Source: Odiellus spinosus
Lineage: Eukaryota; Arthropoda; Arachnida; Opiliones; Phalangiidae
Length of the DNA stretch: 64,000 bases
Assembly (NCBI GenBank): GCA_963920705.1
Contig: OY987237.1
Location: 11,438,601 to 11,502,600 of the forward strand
Direction: 5' to 3'
Position numbers and translations under genes: made by a program. Shown piece by piece: positions 23,598-35,262 of the stretch (positions are counted from its first letter, which is position 1; each line of letters opens with the position of its first letter). The notes under the pieces were generated by a model. The model did not search any database, was not told the origin of the DNA, and saw nothing but the letters and a program-made list of their open reading frames with translations.

Positions 23598-24142
23598 TCA
23601 TTTTAATTTTAATATTAAATATATCACGAAGAAGACGAAAAAAGAGAATAGAATTAAATATAAAATATATCGATTGTGTCCCGCTTTGGATAATTTTATT
23701 AGGCGACCTGCTGTTGATTGTAAAAATCCTTGGGTTGAATCAAAATCATCGTCCTGTAATAAATTTGATTACAGCGATAGTTATTAGCAATTGAATTGAA
23801 TTAAAAAAAAAAAATACCATTTGTCTAAGGTATTTATTCTGTTCCTTGACTTCATGGCCAATATCAATTGAAAGAGATTTGAGCGCTGTAATTTTGTCCT
23901 TGAGTCCATCAACAAGTCTTTCATTCTCTTCCTCTACGATTTCGCCGGTTTGTTGGCCATAGTAAGCCCCATCTAATTACAAACGTTAATTACTTTATAG
24001 GCAGCAAAACCTAATAATTCGTATGTTACTAAGCCTTAGTTCAAATCTAATGCAAACTTGCAAACGTTTTAAACGGAAATCTATCAAATACTTTTAATTA
24101 TTATTATTAAAACTTACTAGATTGGGCGAATGATCTTTTCAT
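23598..24142 (-). CDS. BET1: BET1-like Golgi vesicle SNARE (Qc-SNARE)
   Basis: Three minus-strand exons, 24142-24118, 23972-23818 and 23753-23598, join in phase (1, then 0) to 111 residues, close to the 118 of human BET1. They are too short to stand out as open frames. Exon 2 encodes EEENERL, then [22 protein letters not shown], the hallmark BET1 SNARE core; Gln53 is the expected zero-layer residue. Exon 3 encodes [10 protein letters not shown], a short basic linker and a C-terminal membrane anchor of about 20 residues (positions 89-108), then a LysLeuLys end. Family knowledge: BET1 is a tail-anchored SNARE of ER-to-Golgi vesicles, working with syntaxin-5, GS27/membrin or GOSR2, and Sec22/Ykt6. 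The N-terminal exon codes for only eight whole residues (MKRSFAQS). Its start is the first in-frame ATG and has a GTAAGT donor. Confidence 0.93.
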
Positions 24143-24473
24143 TTTTAAGACTAAAAACTAATTTTTTATTTTATTTTAGTTGAAAAATTAAATAAGAATT
24201 TCGTCTCAGAAGTATATCTTGTACAACTATCGTAGCAGGCTGTGAGTTCTTTGACACGTCATCGACAACGAACCACAATTTTAACAAATCAAAATGCATC
24301 CTGTTAGTTATCATACAGACTAATCTTTAACCCCAAACAGTTGTCGTCTGCTAGTAAGACTGCTACTCCCTTTATCCGCAATTCCGCATATCAGGTATTA
24401 TGTTGTTTTAATAACAAGGGTTGTCAAAATTTCTGAAAATTTTTTATTGAAGGTTAAATTTAGTTACAATAAA
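24143..24473. promoter_or_regulatory. Shared divergent promoter of BET1 and snurportin
   Basis: The two start codons point away from each other across 331 bases, so both promoters and leaders must fit here or be spliced in. On the BET1 strand a TGACGTG word (plus 24255-24261) lies about 115 bases upstream of the ATG; it matches the core of the XBP1/ATF6-type unfolded-protein-response site. No TATA box is obvious on either side. Bidirectional activity is inferred from spacing only. Confidence 0.4.
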
Positions 24474-25529
24474 ATGGCATCGAATATGAATGATTTGCTA
24501 GCGTCTTTAGATGATGATGATAAAACCAAATCAGCTGCTGAACATGTTAATCGTTTAGATCAGTATAAAAACACTGGCAAGCATGTCGCATCCCAGGAAG
24601 TCAGAAGAATGGTTTTCTTGAAGAATCTAAAAGAAAAAAGACAAATTTATGTAAATTTAGCAAGAAACTTGGCACTTGGTGATGTTGCCAAAGCTGCGGA
24701 ACTGTCTGATGATGAGGAAGATGAACCAACTGAAATGGAATGCGATGAAAAAATGTCTAAAGAGAAGCTATACCGAAAAGCTCCCAGTTCAACTCGTCGA
24801 AATTTGTATCGTAATCAACTAATGTTGTCGGAGTGGATGCTTGAGATTCCGAGTGATTTGGAATCAAAGTGGCTAGTAAAGTTATGTCCCGTTGCAAAAA
24901 GATGTCTCGTTGTGGCTTCAAATGGTGAAACCAAAGCCTATTCTCGTAGAACTGGGAAGAGAGTAAATCTATTCTCTTCCCTATTACCCGGTGGCTCGAA
25001 AGACTATTTCCACAAGTCTTCAAACTTCACAATTTTGGATTGTCTTTACAGTCTTCAAGAGAAAACCTATTATATATTGGATATTATGTGTTGGAATGGC
25101 TACGAATTTTACAACAGCGAAGCCGAATTCAGATTTTATTGGCTCGAATCTAAACTGAACGAATCTCCTGGGCTTAACGTGAAATCTAGTCAAAATTGGT
25201 TTCCTTTTGTGGGACTTAAAAGTAGTTTAGCCACTCCTGAAACTCTTGATAGACTTTTAAATTCTGAATTGCCATTTAAAAGTGAGTTGGATGGCGTATT
25301 ATTTTTCCATAAACAAGGCCATTATATATTGGGAGTTACTCCAATCGTTACGTGGCTAAAGCCCTTTATGATGCCCGAAGTTTTTGGTATCCCAGTTCCT
25401 GATATTATTAACGAAAAAAAACCAGCTACCTATATCTCGTTTCAGTCTTTTGCCAAAAATGAAATGGATAAGATAGCTAAACAAGAAAAATTAAAGAGTT
25501 TAAAAGAAATGTCTATGAATATTGATTAA
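24474..25529 (+). CDS. SNUPN: Snurportin-1, m3G-cap-dependent snRNP import adaptor (intronless)
   Basis: One uninterrupted frame of 351 residues starts at ATG 24474 (AAAATGGCA). The upstream in-frame extension has only a TTG. Residues about 25-70 form the importin-beta-binding type helix region (RLDQYKN, then EVRRMVFLKNLKEKRQ..NLARNLA), followed by an acidic DDEEDE stretch. The cap-binding domain spans about 115-300: QLMLSEWMLEIPSDL, CPVAKRCLVVAS, NLFSSLLPGGS, YYILDIMCWNGYEFY, EFRFYWLESKL, LDGVLFFHKQGHY and TWLKPFM. Trp121 and Trp294 align with the two tryptophans that stack on the trimethylguanosine cap in human snurportin. Family knowledge: it carries capped spliceosomal snRNPs into the nucleus with importin-beta and is re-exported by CRM1. 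The lack of coding introns is unusual beside the intron-rich neighbours; a retrogene is one explanation, old intron loss another. Confidence 0.95.
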   Translation: MASNMNDLLASLDDDDKTKSAAEHVNRLDQYKNTGKHVASQEVRRMVFLKNLKEKRQIYVNLARNLALGDVAKAAELSDDEEDEPTEMECDEKMSKEKLYRKAPSSTRRNLYRNQLMLSEWMLEIPSDLESKWLVKLCPVAKRCLVVASNGETKAYSRRTGKRVNLFSSLLPGGSKDYFHKSSNFTILDCLYSLQEKTYYILDIMCWNGYEFYNSEAEFRFYWLESKLNESPGLNVKSSQNWFPFVGLKSSLATPETLDRLLNSELPFKSELDGVLFFHKQGHYILGVTPIVTWLKPFMMPEVFGIPVPDIINEKKPATYISFQSFAKNEMDKIAKQEKLKSLKEMSMNID

Positions 25530-25555
25530 TCCGGTAACTTTTCAATACAGTAAAA

Positions 25556-25561
25556 AATAAA
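25556..25561 (+). terminator. Polyadenylation signal of the snurportin gene
   Basis: AATAAA lies 27 bases after the stop codon. This is a very short 3' UTR, but the hexamer is canonical and T-rich sequence follows. Confidence 0.55.
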
Positions 25562-28500
25562 ATTGTCGAACAAAAGTTAATTTTTTAATTTATTTATATA
25601 CTACAAAATATTTTATATGAACAACTTTTATTTAATTTGAAAGTCAGGTATTGAACATTACCAATACCAGAAATAGATCAATATTTTTCCCTAAGTGAAG
25701 CAACGCAGAGTTCTCCACGTGAGGTGGTGAGACGATCTTAAAAAATTGTAGTTTCTACATAGAGATGGCGAAAGTGGGCCAAAATTCGTAACTATTCTAT
25801 AATTTCTAGGCTAGATGGCAGCAAAGTAGAAAAATTTTCGATTGTCTCTGGGCCCTCCTCCACGTTCTCCTCCGACGTAGTGATGACGTAAAACTGAGTC
25901 TACGGAGAGGAAAGAGACATTCCGCAATTTCCTAGAAATGGTGAAGCTATGTATGATCGCGAAAACGCGGCTCCGATTGATTCGAGTTATATAATATTAC
26001 ACAGGTGTCAAAAACAAATAATTTTGAGTGATTTTCGAAGACAAAGCCCTCGTTGATGATTCGGTAAGTCTCAAAACCCTTTACTAATGTCCAAAATGTC
26101 TTCATATTGTTTCGCGATACACCTACTTTCAAAAGCCAAGGCTTCGCAAAATCCACTAGTCCGCGGTTTCTCCGATCTATTTCTAAGCCTTGGCTATAGT
26201 GATGCGGCGTAATGTAACTTGCGCCAGAGAAAGATCGTGGGACCGAAGTAAAGCCTACATTTTTTTTTACGGTGGGGGTTTTATTTCCTCGGAAGTCCTT
26301 CTTTATGCGGAAGGCCGTCGATATTTCGTTCTCAGCGGGAATCGCGATAGGCAAAGGCTTGGAAATTTATTTTCCTTCTTACTCCGTTTTATAATATTTA
26401 ACAAAAAAGTGGATTATCAAATTGCCGTCCGCGCACAACGTTATCAGTATCGCCTTGGCAATCAGCTCTAATTAATTTTTATTGTAAACAAAATATCTAA
26501 ATCTGTATATATTGGGGTTCTTGTGAAAATAGAGCCGAAGTACTTGATGAAATGCAAATTTCCCGCTAATTAGCTACGCGAAGGGTCTAAATATAGTTTT
26601 TACTGGAATTACATCAAATTCTTCCATTGATTTACAGACATAAACACTGACGTTTCTTAAACAATAAACAAAGCTTCCTCCTCGAAAAGCCCCAGTTTCC
26701 AACTGGTGTCAAATATCTCTTATATATTTTTTCCAAATTAGCTACGCTTGACGCTGTTGGTATGTTTTATGCTGTAGAGAATTAACCCCCGGGCAAAAGC
26801 CACAGTTTGGCTAACATAATATATACACGGCCCCGAATCCATTCCCCGATTTCCCGCCTTTTGACCTATAACCCTGAATCATACTTGGGTTCGCCAGCCC
26901 CGGGGAGTCTTGTGTACTTCCCGCCTTTTTTTGGCAAAATTGCCTCGGCGCCTATTTTTTTTTTTTTTTTTCGGTTCAAAATAGGCGTCCCTTTTTTCAC
27001 ACTATAATGCAGTAAAAGCAGTAAGATGCCTTAGCACCATATATTAATTTCCCATGGGCGGTAGTAGGGTTCAATACAATAAGCTGACATTACTACATTC
27101 GGTGTCAGCCCAAGATATCAGTTTATTATTTTTTTTTTAAACTAGCGATGCCTTTACCTTTTAAGAATCGTGAATCTTAGTGATAGACATGGAAATGGCT
27201 TTGTAGATATGGCAATCTCAGTATGTTGGTGATATTATTCACAGCAAACTAAAGTACTAGGTCTGCCACATTTAGGGGTGGATACACTTTTGTGGCCACT
27301 TTTGCGCGTCTATTTATAGAAATTTTACTATAAAATTTGAGAAGCCAGCCATTTTATATTTTTCTCTCGAATCCCTGATGTTATGGGTAAGCTATTGATT
27401 CTTATTTTTTGAGACCCGGGTTGCCAGCCGGGTTTAGTATTACGAAATAAATCTGATTAGGCTTAAGAAATCATCGAGAAGTCCTTGTTTTTAAAATTTC
27501 CCCTTTGAATTTGTTAAAGTCCTTCTAAATTTCTGCTCAGTAATTAAGAGAAATGTAAAGAGGTCATATTACCAATATCCCCAAAAACCAGTTTTTCCAA
27601 AAAGCTTTTTCCTGCTCCCTATTAAACTCCGCGAAACATTTTTCAAACTGGTATAAAGTATTATCCTTATAGCAGCAACTTTTTTTTCTAAAATGGTTTA
27701 ATTTATATCTATATTAAATTACCAAAATGGTTAATTTCATAGTTTTAAATTATTTAACAACCTAATGAATTTCAAGTAAAAAAACCTCAATAACTATGTA
27801 GATTTGAGTTTTTAATGGCTTTTCCTTTTGAAGGAAAAATTCATTTTTAAATTCTCATCCTTAAATTGAAAAGCCTCTTCTTAATTAAACGATTAGTCTT
27901 AGCAAAGTATAATTAATCCTGAATGATCCATTATTCGTTTATAAACCTCTTATTTATTGGAAAATTATGCTTTAAAGTGATGATGTCACCATTTTTTCTA
28001 AACTTATATTAATATTTTCATATTATTAAATACACATAAACAAAATTTTCATCTCAGTGTAAAAAACCTTAAGATGACAAAAAATGTAGATTTTTTTCTG
28101 CTTGATGACGTAATTAGTTATAAGTTTCATATAAAAATCGCGCCAAAGCTACTATATTACGTTCCAAGACGCGAAAAGCCGAAAATTAACTATTGAGGCT
28201 CTATAATAGCTACGCGACCATGGTGATGAAGTAGTATTATAAGGAATTTTACTTCAAAAATTCCGATGACGATTTTGAATACTTATTTTAACTATCTTTC
28301 CGCATTTAGATTGCGTGAAAAAAATCGTTAACATAATCGTATCAACGACTGACCCATCCATACCTTAACTAAGTGACCTCAAAGTGATATTTGAATACTT
28401 AATTACGCTTGAATAACCCTTTGATTGTTTTGCTGCCATTGATTTCTCATGAAAATCGATTTATAAACGGCATCTTTGAAATTTTATTGAACGTCTTCAC

Positions 28501-31054
28501 TAAGGTCAAGCAGCCATCATAGAACGGGGTCGTGAACCATGACCTATCCAATATATATAGTTTATATATGAATTCCTGATAGTATGAAAATTATAAATAC
28601 CAAAAAATAACCCATAATTTAATGGAAACATTAGTCTTAGTTAAGTTGGCAATTAAAAAGCGCGGGAAACTTCTTCATCAGGTCTGCTCTCAATCATATT
28701 TAAATTTAGTTTAGATTTATTAAAATTATCGGCGAAATATATTTAAATTAATCTCCCTGCTAGATAATTAATTTTCAGCTGGATATTGTAACATTGTTTC
28801 ATCCCGTTAATCTGGAAAAATTTGAATAACAAAAGACCTCGAAAAATAATTATACGCAATGTTAACTTATTTTCCTGAAGAGTTTTTGAATTATCATTTT
28901 AGATTTATTGTTTGGAATGATTATGGGGTTAAAAAAAATCGGGATCATTTGTATTTTAACGGTATTTGTTCTACGACTACACACACGCCTAGCCGCCCCT
29001 GTTTGCGTTTTTAGGCTAGTAAGACAATGGTGAATTTAAGTGAAGTGGACGAGGTCATGGTTACTGAATTTTATTTATAAGTCTACCCAAGGAAATATAC
29101 AATTTTAGCATTGATTACCTATAGCGGCAGTGGTCAAAACTTGCCATTGGTGCTACTGTCTACTGATCGGATGAAATTAGATTTTAGTCGGGATCGGGGA
29201 GAGAAAAACCCCGAAATATTTTATCAAATATTTCACCCGGAATAGGTTTATCTTTGCCCAATATACTGAAGTTTGCGATATCCAAACTTAAATTGGAATA
29301 GTGTATAGTTTTAGACCTCAGTTTCTTACAAGGAAAATTAGAAAAGCCCGGTAATCTCGAAATTTATTACGCTCTCAAACAACTATTTGCATTTATTCCA
29401 ATTTGGATCCAGTTGATAAACTTTGAAATGATTGACGAAAATTAATTGCGTTAAAAAACGAACCTTGAGCTTTTGCGTTTAAACAAGGGTGACGATTTTA
29501 GTTTAACCCACGTTAACAGATTTTAAGCCAATATATAAATGGATTTGATTTAAGCTTTTTTTTGTAAAAGCGAAAGCAAAAAAGTTGATTGAAAACGGGG
29601 AAAAAACGCTTAATTTTGATTCTACTTCAAAAGAACAAAACCTTCAGTAGCCTTCTCCTCTATAACCAAACTTAACGTGAATTCTAATTTGGGAGGTCAG
29701 GACGTCATTACTTTGAATGAGCTTAGACAGGCTTTGTAAATTTCAAGTCCAAAAAAAAAATGTGTTTACTCAAAATCGTGCAAAACAGTTCAGCTCGGTT
29801 GCCTGGAACATATTGTTTAAAATTTCATAAATATGTATGGAACGAATGTTTCAAAATAACATGACCACCCGCTCGCCTTTAATATTCCTTTTTAAGCAGA
29901 TGTTATGATGAGGGGAACGGATTGCTTTGATCTGTAACGAAAAATTTCCCCTTTCCGGATTAAATTATCCTTTAATTTTTCGATGTTCCTTAACCGGTAA
30001 TTTTTCTTTCCACGGTCTTGTTTATTTCGATTTTTGGATGAAAAACCGCTGCTTAATTTTTTGGTTCTCTATATTTGCAAACAGTTATTTACAGCTGTCT
30101 CTCTCTCTCATCTCTTGGTGTTCTTGGTAGGAGGCGAGAGATTATTTCAGACACCCAGAGAAAGAGAGAGAAAGCGAGGATGGGGAGCATTAAAGGATTA
30201 AAAAAAAAAATTCAGACAAAAAATCGGCGCCACTTGTTATATATCTATGCCTCTAAAATAAAAACTCTTTTCACAACTCCCCCCACACTTTTCTCAGCCC
30301 TTGAACCATCTTGGCTGAAAAATTTGAGATGCAAAAATTTTGTTTTATCTTTGCTTCATTCATTTCGCATTTTTTAGGGGGGTTATTAGCCCCTATCTAT
30401 ATGAGGAATTATGATTTTAAATTAAAACTATCCAGTTTTTAAGGTTTGCCTAAGGTCAGAAAAAATCAGGGAATTTGAAAATTGGGCTTCTCATCGCCAA
30501 AGGGCACTGCGCGTCGAAGTAGTTGAAAAATTTGGGTTTAATTCCCATATAACTCGCTCATAAAACAGATTTATCGTAGTTTTCTCTTAAGTCGCGTTCA
30601 TACTAGGTCTTGAAATCTATTCAAAACGCGTTTCCCTGCAGTCGTTTGAATGGGAAACCGTTTTGCTCGAATTTTGTCACAAAGATCAAAGGGGTTCAGA
30701 ATTTTCAACCCAAATTAAAGGATAACCACGAGAGAGATATATATTTAGCACTTCGTTTAATATTTACAAGTTTCGTTAGGTTGGAAAAGTAAAGTGAAAA
30801 TCGAACCAATAATATTAATCCCATCCTTAACAATCGAGTTTCTTAATAATGCCGTCCTGTAGATTTCGAGAATGATAGGAAATCTGAACAATTGAAGGTT
30901 GGAGTAGTTGCTATCATCTGATTAGTCCAATTTTTTACCTCAATTAAAATTTTTCCCTTTTTAGAAATTAATTTAAACATCAAAAAACGTGTCTAATGAT
31001 TAGTTAAAAATATTAAAATAATTGAAACTTGAATTTCATTTTTCACTCCTATAT
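25562..31054. other. Gene-poor region downstream of snurportin
   Basis: No protein gene is supported. Sequence near 25690-25920 is less AT-rich and contains AGATGGCGA, TAGATGGCAG and TGACGTAA words, so it could be an unannotated promoter. A 135-codon minus frame at 25947-26354 has no recognisable domain. 27976-28290 is the second copy of the repeat at 1979-2310. A T tract lies near 26957-26972. Confidence 0.35.
27976..28290. repeat. Second copy of the dispersed repeat at 1979-2310
   Basis: It shares, in the same order and orientation, TGATGATGTCACC, GCGCCAAAG, GAGGCTCTATAATAGCTACG and GTAGTATTAT with the first copy. The middle part differs. No target-site duplication is evident. Confidence 0.5.
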
Positions 31055-31058
31055 TTAA

Positions 31059-31461
31059 AGGGAGATTTAAAGTGATTATTTATCGATTCCTTATCGTTTA
31101 AATAGGCATAATCCAACAGTAAAACAAAATTACAAACAAATATTAAACTAGAAATAAATTTTAATTAGGCTTAGCTCTATTCATGGAGATCACCCTTATA
31201 AGGACTAACGACCAATGACGTTGATCCTTGAATCTTACATGGGGAATGCAGGATCTCCATGATCAGTGTCATTGGTCGCTAGTCCTTTTACGGGGTGTTC
31301 AGGATATCTCCATGAATCCAGCTAAGCCTATTTTTATGTTAAGTTTTAAATTTATTTCTAGTTTAATATTTGTTTGTAATTTTTTTTACTGGTAGATTAG
31401 GCCTATTTAAACTATAAGGAATCGATAAAAACATAATTTGTTGGTAGGTTGCATTCTCCCT
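31059..31461. mobile_element. Palindromic TTAA-flanked MITE, copy 1
   Basis: This 403-bp element is flanked by TTAA at 31055-31058 and 31462-31465. Its two halves are inverted copies over most of their length: TCGATTCCTTAT, TTAAATAGGC, ACAAACAAATATTAAAC, TAGAAATAAATTT and TAGGCTTAGCT on the left all reappear reversed on the right. The centre carries a second inverted pair around CATTGGTCGC. TTAA duplication is typical of piggyBac and Kolobok-type elements; no transposase is present. Confidence 0.8.
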
Positions 31462-32479
31462 TTAAACTCGTCCACTTAAAGTCTTGAACTGAATCTATCG
31501 CGACCGCTCGTTTTCCGATCCCTTCGGAAAGATATTTCTTAATTTATTCCAATGTTCTAGAACCAGTTCATTTCGCAGCCTCGGTGGTTTTTGACGAGTG
31601 TACTTGGTCTATCCCCTCTCTATCTTTTTCTCTAGTTTAGATTATCCCCAGTTTTTCTCGCGGAGTTCTTTTTCCCCGCTGCCGGAGGTTAGGTTTTAGT
31701 TACGTAAAGAAAACGTCAATACCAAGTTATAGAGATTCAGATTTAATTACGTACTTATTCGTAACTAATATTGAAACCGTCGTAATTAATATTGTGGCAG
31801 TAGAAATGTTCTAACCTTCAGAACTATTCTAATTGGTTCCTTTAAAATGTTCAAACATACATACTTTAGTGTTTTAATTGAATATAGACGCTATGAAAAT
31901 GTTCTATTCTTCAGAGACATTCTAATTGGTTCTGTTGAAATTTTCTATCAATCTTCTGATTGAATATCGCGGGTTTATAAATTTTCTATCCTCCTATGAC
32001 ATTCGGGATGTTTTAATATATTTCGTGTTCATCTGGATAGCTAAATTAAGTTATAATGTTTAGAGAAATTCGAGTACACTGCTCTGATATCGACTAAGAT
32101 CATTACGATTTCCAAATAAACCATTCCAGGAATTAGTCATATCTAATTTAGACGTCAATTGAAAATGTAATAAGAACTGATTGAAACTATAATATTGAAT
32201 TTCGTCTTCTAGTTTTCGGGTTTTCAATAAATTTTCCGATCAATAAGATTAATTTTCAAGAATAGATATTTTAATGAAACGTGGAGCATTTATATTAAAC
32301 ATAGGTTAGCCAGTCAATCAAACACCCTCATGAAGAGTTCTCAGTAGTAGTAGAACGGTTCTCAAATTCCACTTGACCACTTTCAGAGTGCTCTGAATTT
32401 CAGTGAAAACCTAATCGCTCTTGCCCTCGTTCGCTAACGAGATATCGAGCAGTGAAGCGTAAAATTTGTTAGTTCCTAC

Positions 32480-32770
32480 CAAGAAGGATCAGATAAGGAG
32501 AGGAAAAGTGGGGACGGCGCAGTTCCTACTGCGTCGGCCTAAACTCCCACTCTGGGAGAACGAGGGTAGAGATGTTTCGTGGTAAAATGTTGTCACGTGG
32601 GTAAAACGGATCCTTTATCAGCTTCGTAGTAGCCAACGACGCTAGTGACCACGTGACAACAGTTTACCTCGAGAATTTCCTATCCCCCTTTCCACCCGAG
32701 TGGGAGGTTGGCTCTTCTCTCTCTAACTCAACGCAGCCCCACTTTTCCTCTCCTTATCTGATCCTTCTTG
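32480..32770 (+). mobile_element. Palindromic MITE, 7-bp TSD family, copy B
   Basis: This 291-bp element has ends CAAGAAGGATCAGATAAGG and its exact reverse complement, and is flanked by TTCCTAC at 32473-32479 and 32771-32777. Its centre has CTTCGTAGTAGCCAACGACG in place of the CGCTAGCTAGCG of copies A and C, so B belongs with copy D. Confidence 0.9.
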
Positions 32771-33549
32771 TTCCTACTTCTGTCACTATTTGCCAGTATA
32801 GGACAACTTAATGAACCACATGGATTTGTTATTCATCTTTATTAAGATAGGTGTTCATTGTTCATAGTCCTTGGATCAACCATGCCTCAGATTCGGTGAT
32901 TCCGAATTCACGTTTACTTCAAACTGGCTTTTATAGCTCGACTCGCTTTGAATCCGACTTTGAATTAATGAACGCCAAATGAGAGACACGCAGAGGGGAA
33001 GAATATAGACACTTGTCAGCGCTAGCTGGCATAGAGAGGCGCGGTGGGCAAAAACCAAGGCTTAAAAGGGGGACGCCCCGACGTAACTTTTCATATTTTC
33101 TAACTCAATCCTGTTATGGAAATAACTCTAGTGATGATGGCGACATTCAGACTATTTTTCCTAACTGTCTATACGCGCGCTGTCATTCGATACATATTTT
33201 GTTACCCCCGACAATTTATCTTCTTGACGCCCGTTCATGGCCCCAAAGATGCTCATGAAAATTCATAGAGTTCCTACCGTCACCGTGAGGCCCAGCTACC
33301 ATATTGCTAATACCCAACCCCCCAAAAAATGTAAAAAAAATATACATATATATAGAAAAATCCCCTAATGATTCGTTACCACTTTCCCAATGTTTTACTA
33401 GATTATTTTGGCTCGAAGAGTTTAGTTTACGACTTATGAAACCCGTGTAGGACTATCGTAAAGTTTCCCAGGATACTTTTGGGTAAGATTTGATTTGGAA
33501 TTTTTTTGAGGTCATAATAGAAAAAGCTGCAAAGACTGGAATTTGAATA

Positions 33550-33790
33550 CTGGGCTCTTAAGGTCAGGGAAAAGTCTGGGAATTTAAACAATGCTTAAAA
33601 CTAAACGCACAATCGGGTAATATTAAATTTGGGCTCAAAGAATTGGAAAATTGACCAATAAAGTGACAGTAAAGAAATCAGAAAATTGGGCTAAAAAGGG
33701 TATAGGAAAGTCTGGGAATTTAAAAATTGGGCTAAAAAGGGTATAGGAAAGTCTGGGAATTTAAAAATTGGGCTTTAAAGGTTAAAGAAA
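33550..33790 (+). repeat. Tandem repeat of about 45 bp
   Basis: The phrase AATTGGGCTAAAAAGGGTAT followed by AGGAAAGTCTGGGAATTTAA is present twice in immediate succession near 33685-33770. Degenerate relatives lie on both sides (AAATTGGGCTTTAAAGG; GGGAATTTAAACAATGC). A looser version of the same theme appears near 37150-37330. Confidence 0.65.
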
Positions 33791-34537
33791 AGTCATAAAT
33801 TTTAATTTTTTTCCAAATTAAACTCGCAAAGGCTACCCCCTCCCCCCGTTTATTACAAAGGATATCACCAAATAAATTGAAGCATAATAATACCATTTGA
33901 TCAGGCATTACCTGTATAAGCGGATTAACTTTAAATAGGAAACATAAAGGCAACGCTGCTAGGAATTACTGAATTTCATTTTAAAATCAAAATTATAATT
34001 CATATTCGCATTTTTATCCTTTTATCCCGGCTTATAATAAGTTAAAAACAAAAAATAATAATAATATCTCACAAAAACAAATATTGAGAAAATATAGTTA
34101 AATACTTTTAAAGGCTTTTATGTTATTTTCTAGAACCCTGAAATTTTTTTCTCTTTTGAACATAAGCCTTTTGATGTCACGCGTCTCAAATTGGCAGTTC
34201 TCTCTCCGGGAAACCTTTTTGATATCAGGAAATACAATAGGTCACGTTGGCTGTGGTGTAGTCGAAATCGACACACGGTTTTCGCAATCTTCTTTAATAA
34301 AAGCAGAAAGGTTCCCATCGCATCCAGATCCTAAAGCTCTGATCACACTATCTCATTTGAGTTTAATTGAAAGGGTTTAAAGGGAGAATGTCATTTTTTT
34401 TATCGATTCAGTAATAGTGTCATAATATTTATGCAATTATAATATAGGTCCGTATGAGAATAAATAATTAATACTTTATTCATTTAATAATTAACATAAA
34501 TAACAAGTTTTAGACAACATTTTTGTTTTCCCGAAAC

Positions 34538-34689
34538 CAAGGGGGCTTACACTCGCGAACTCAGGTGTACAAAAGTTTTTAAATCTTTCCGCTATCAAAT
34601 CTGAACTCAAGTTCATAAGAGTTCGATCTCAACGCACTGCTAAAGCTGAATTCAGGTGTACAGCGAATTCAAGAGTGTCTGACCCCTCG
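34538..34689 (-). mobile_element. CGAGGG-ended short MITE, degenerate copy
   Basis: It is an inverted relative of the copy at 35263: the right end reads GAGTGTCTGACCCCTCG and the interior has AGCTGAATTCAGGTGTACAG and GAACTC words. The left end (AAGGGGGCTTACACTCG) has drifted, and no clean 8-bp duplication is visible. It lies about 570 bases from the 35263 copy in opposite orientation, so the pair can form a large hairpin. Confidence 0.6.
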
Positions 34690-35262
34690 CAAGGAACGTA
34701 GAATTATCTCGTAATACTTGGAAAGTACGCTTAACCTTGATCCTACTCACTGACATTGAATTTTATGTTTTAAAACGATATCCGTGTGAATTGAGCTTAA
34801 CTATTTTGCTCTGAGTCTGTGGATTGAATTGCCGTATAATGAAATGGTTTTATTCTCTGGAGTGAAGGGAACTATATATATGCCTTTCCATATGGACGAG
34901 AAATTGTGAAGAACTGAAGATGAAAACAAGTGGAAATCTGAATATTATTTTGCAATGGTATCACAAACAGAATTGCGGAATTTTCCTGGCGTAAACGAGA
35001 AACATTGCTGCCAGTTTTCTTCTTGTTCGCTAGAGTTTCAAAGCCAGTTTAATTTAATTAATCTTCGTATTCTCGCCCTTATGGAAAGTTACATTAGAGC
35101 TTAAAAGTAGATACGCAATCCAACTCAATTTGGGCCATAAAGTATCAAGCCCAAAAATGTCAAAAATGAATAAGTTACGTCTAGCGTTTTAAGTATAGCT
35201 TCCTTATTCAATTGAAAAGGTTGTTTCCAAATTAAAGGAGACCTCGTATCTATTGAAAATCC

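Larger units (their letters stand above)
31466..35262. other. Gene-poor stretch
   Basis: Besides copy B, the 45-bp repeat and the element at 34538 listed separately, I see no exon or RNA gene. A solo TTAA-family left end (TTAA then AGGGAGAATG) starts at 34377-34390. Confidence 0.35.

Noticed and set aside
23527..23787. Plus-strand 86-codon open frame, Lys-rich
   Set aside because: It is the antisense of BET1 exon 3, whose minus-strand translation has clear family features and exact splice phases.
24447..24473. Nine-codon N-terminal extension of snurportin
   Set aside because: The upstream start would be TTG. The ATG at 24474 has a better context and gives the usual family length.
25947..26354. 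Minus-strand 135-codon open frame
   Set aside because: It has no domain, signal peptide or splice context I recognise, and its composition looks like chance.
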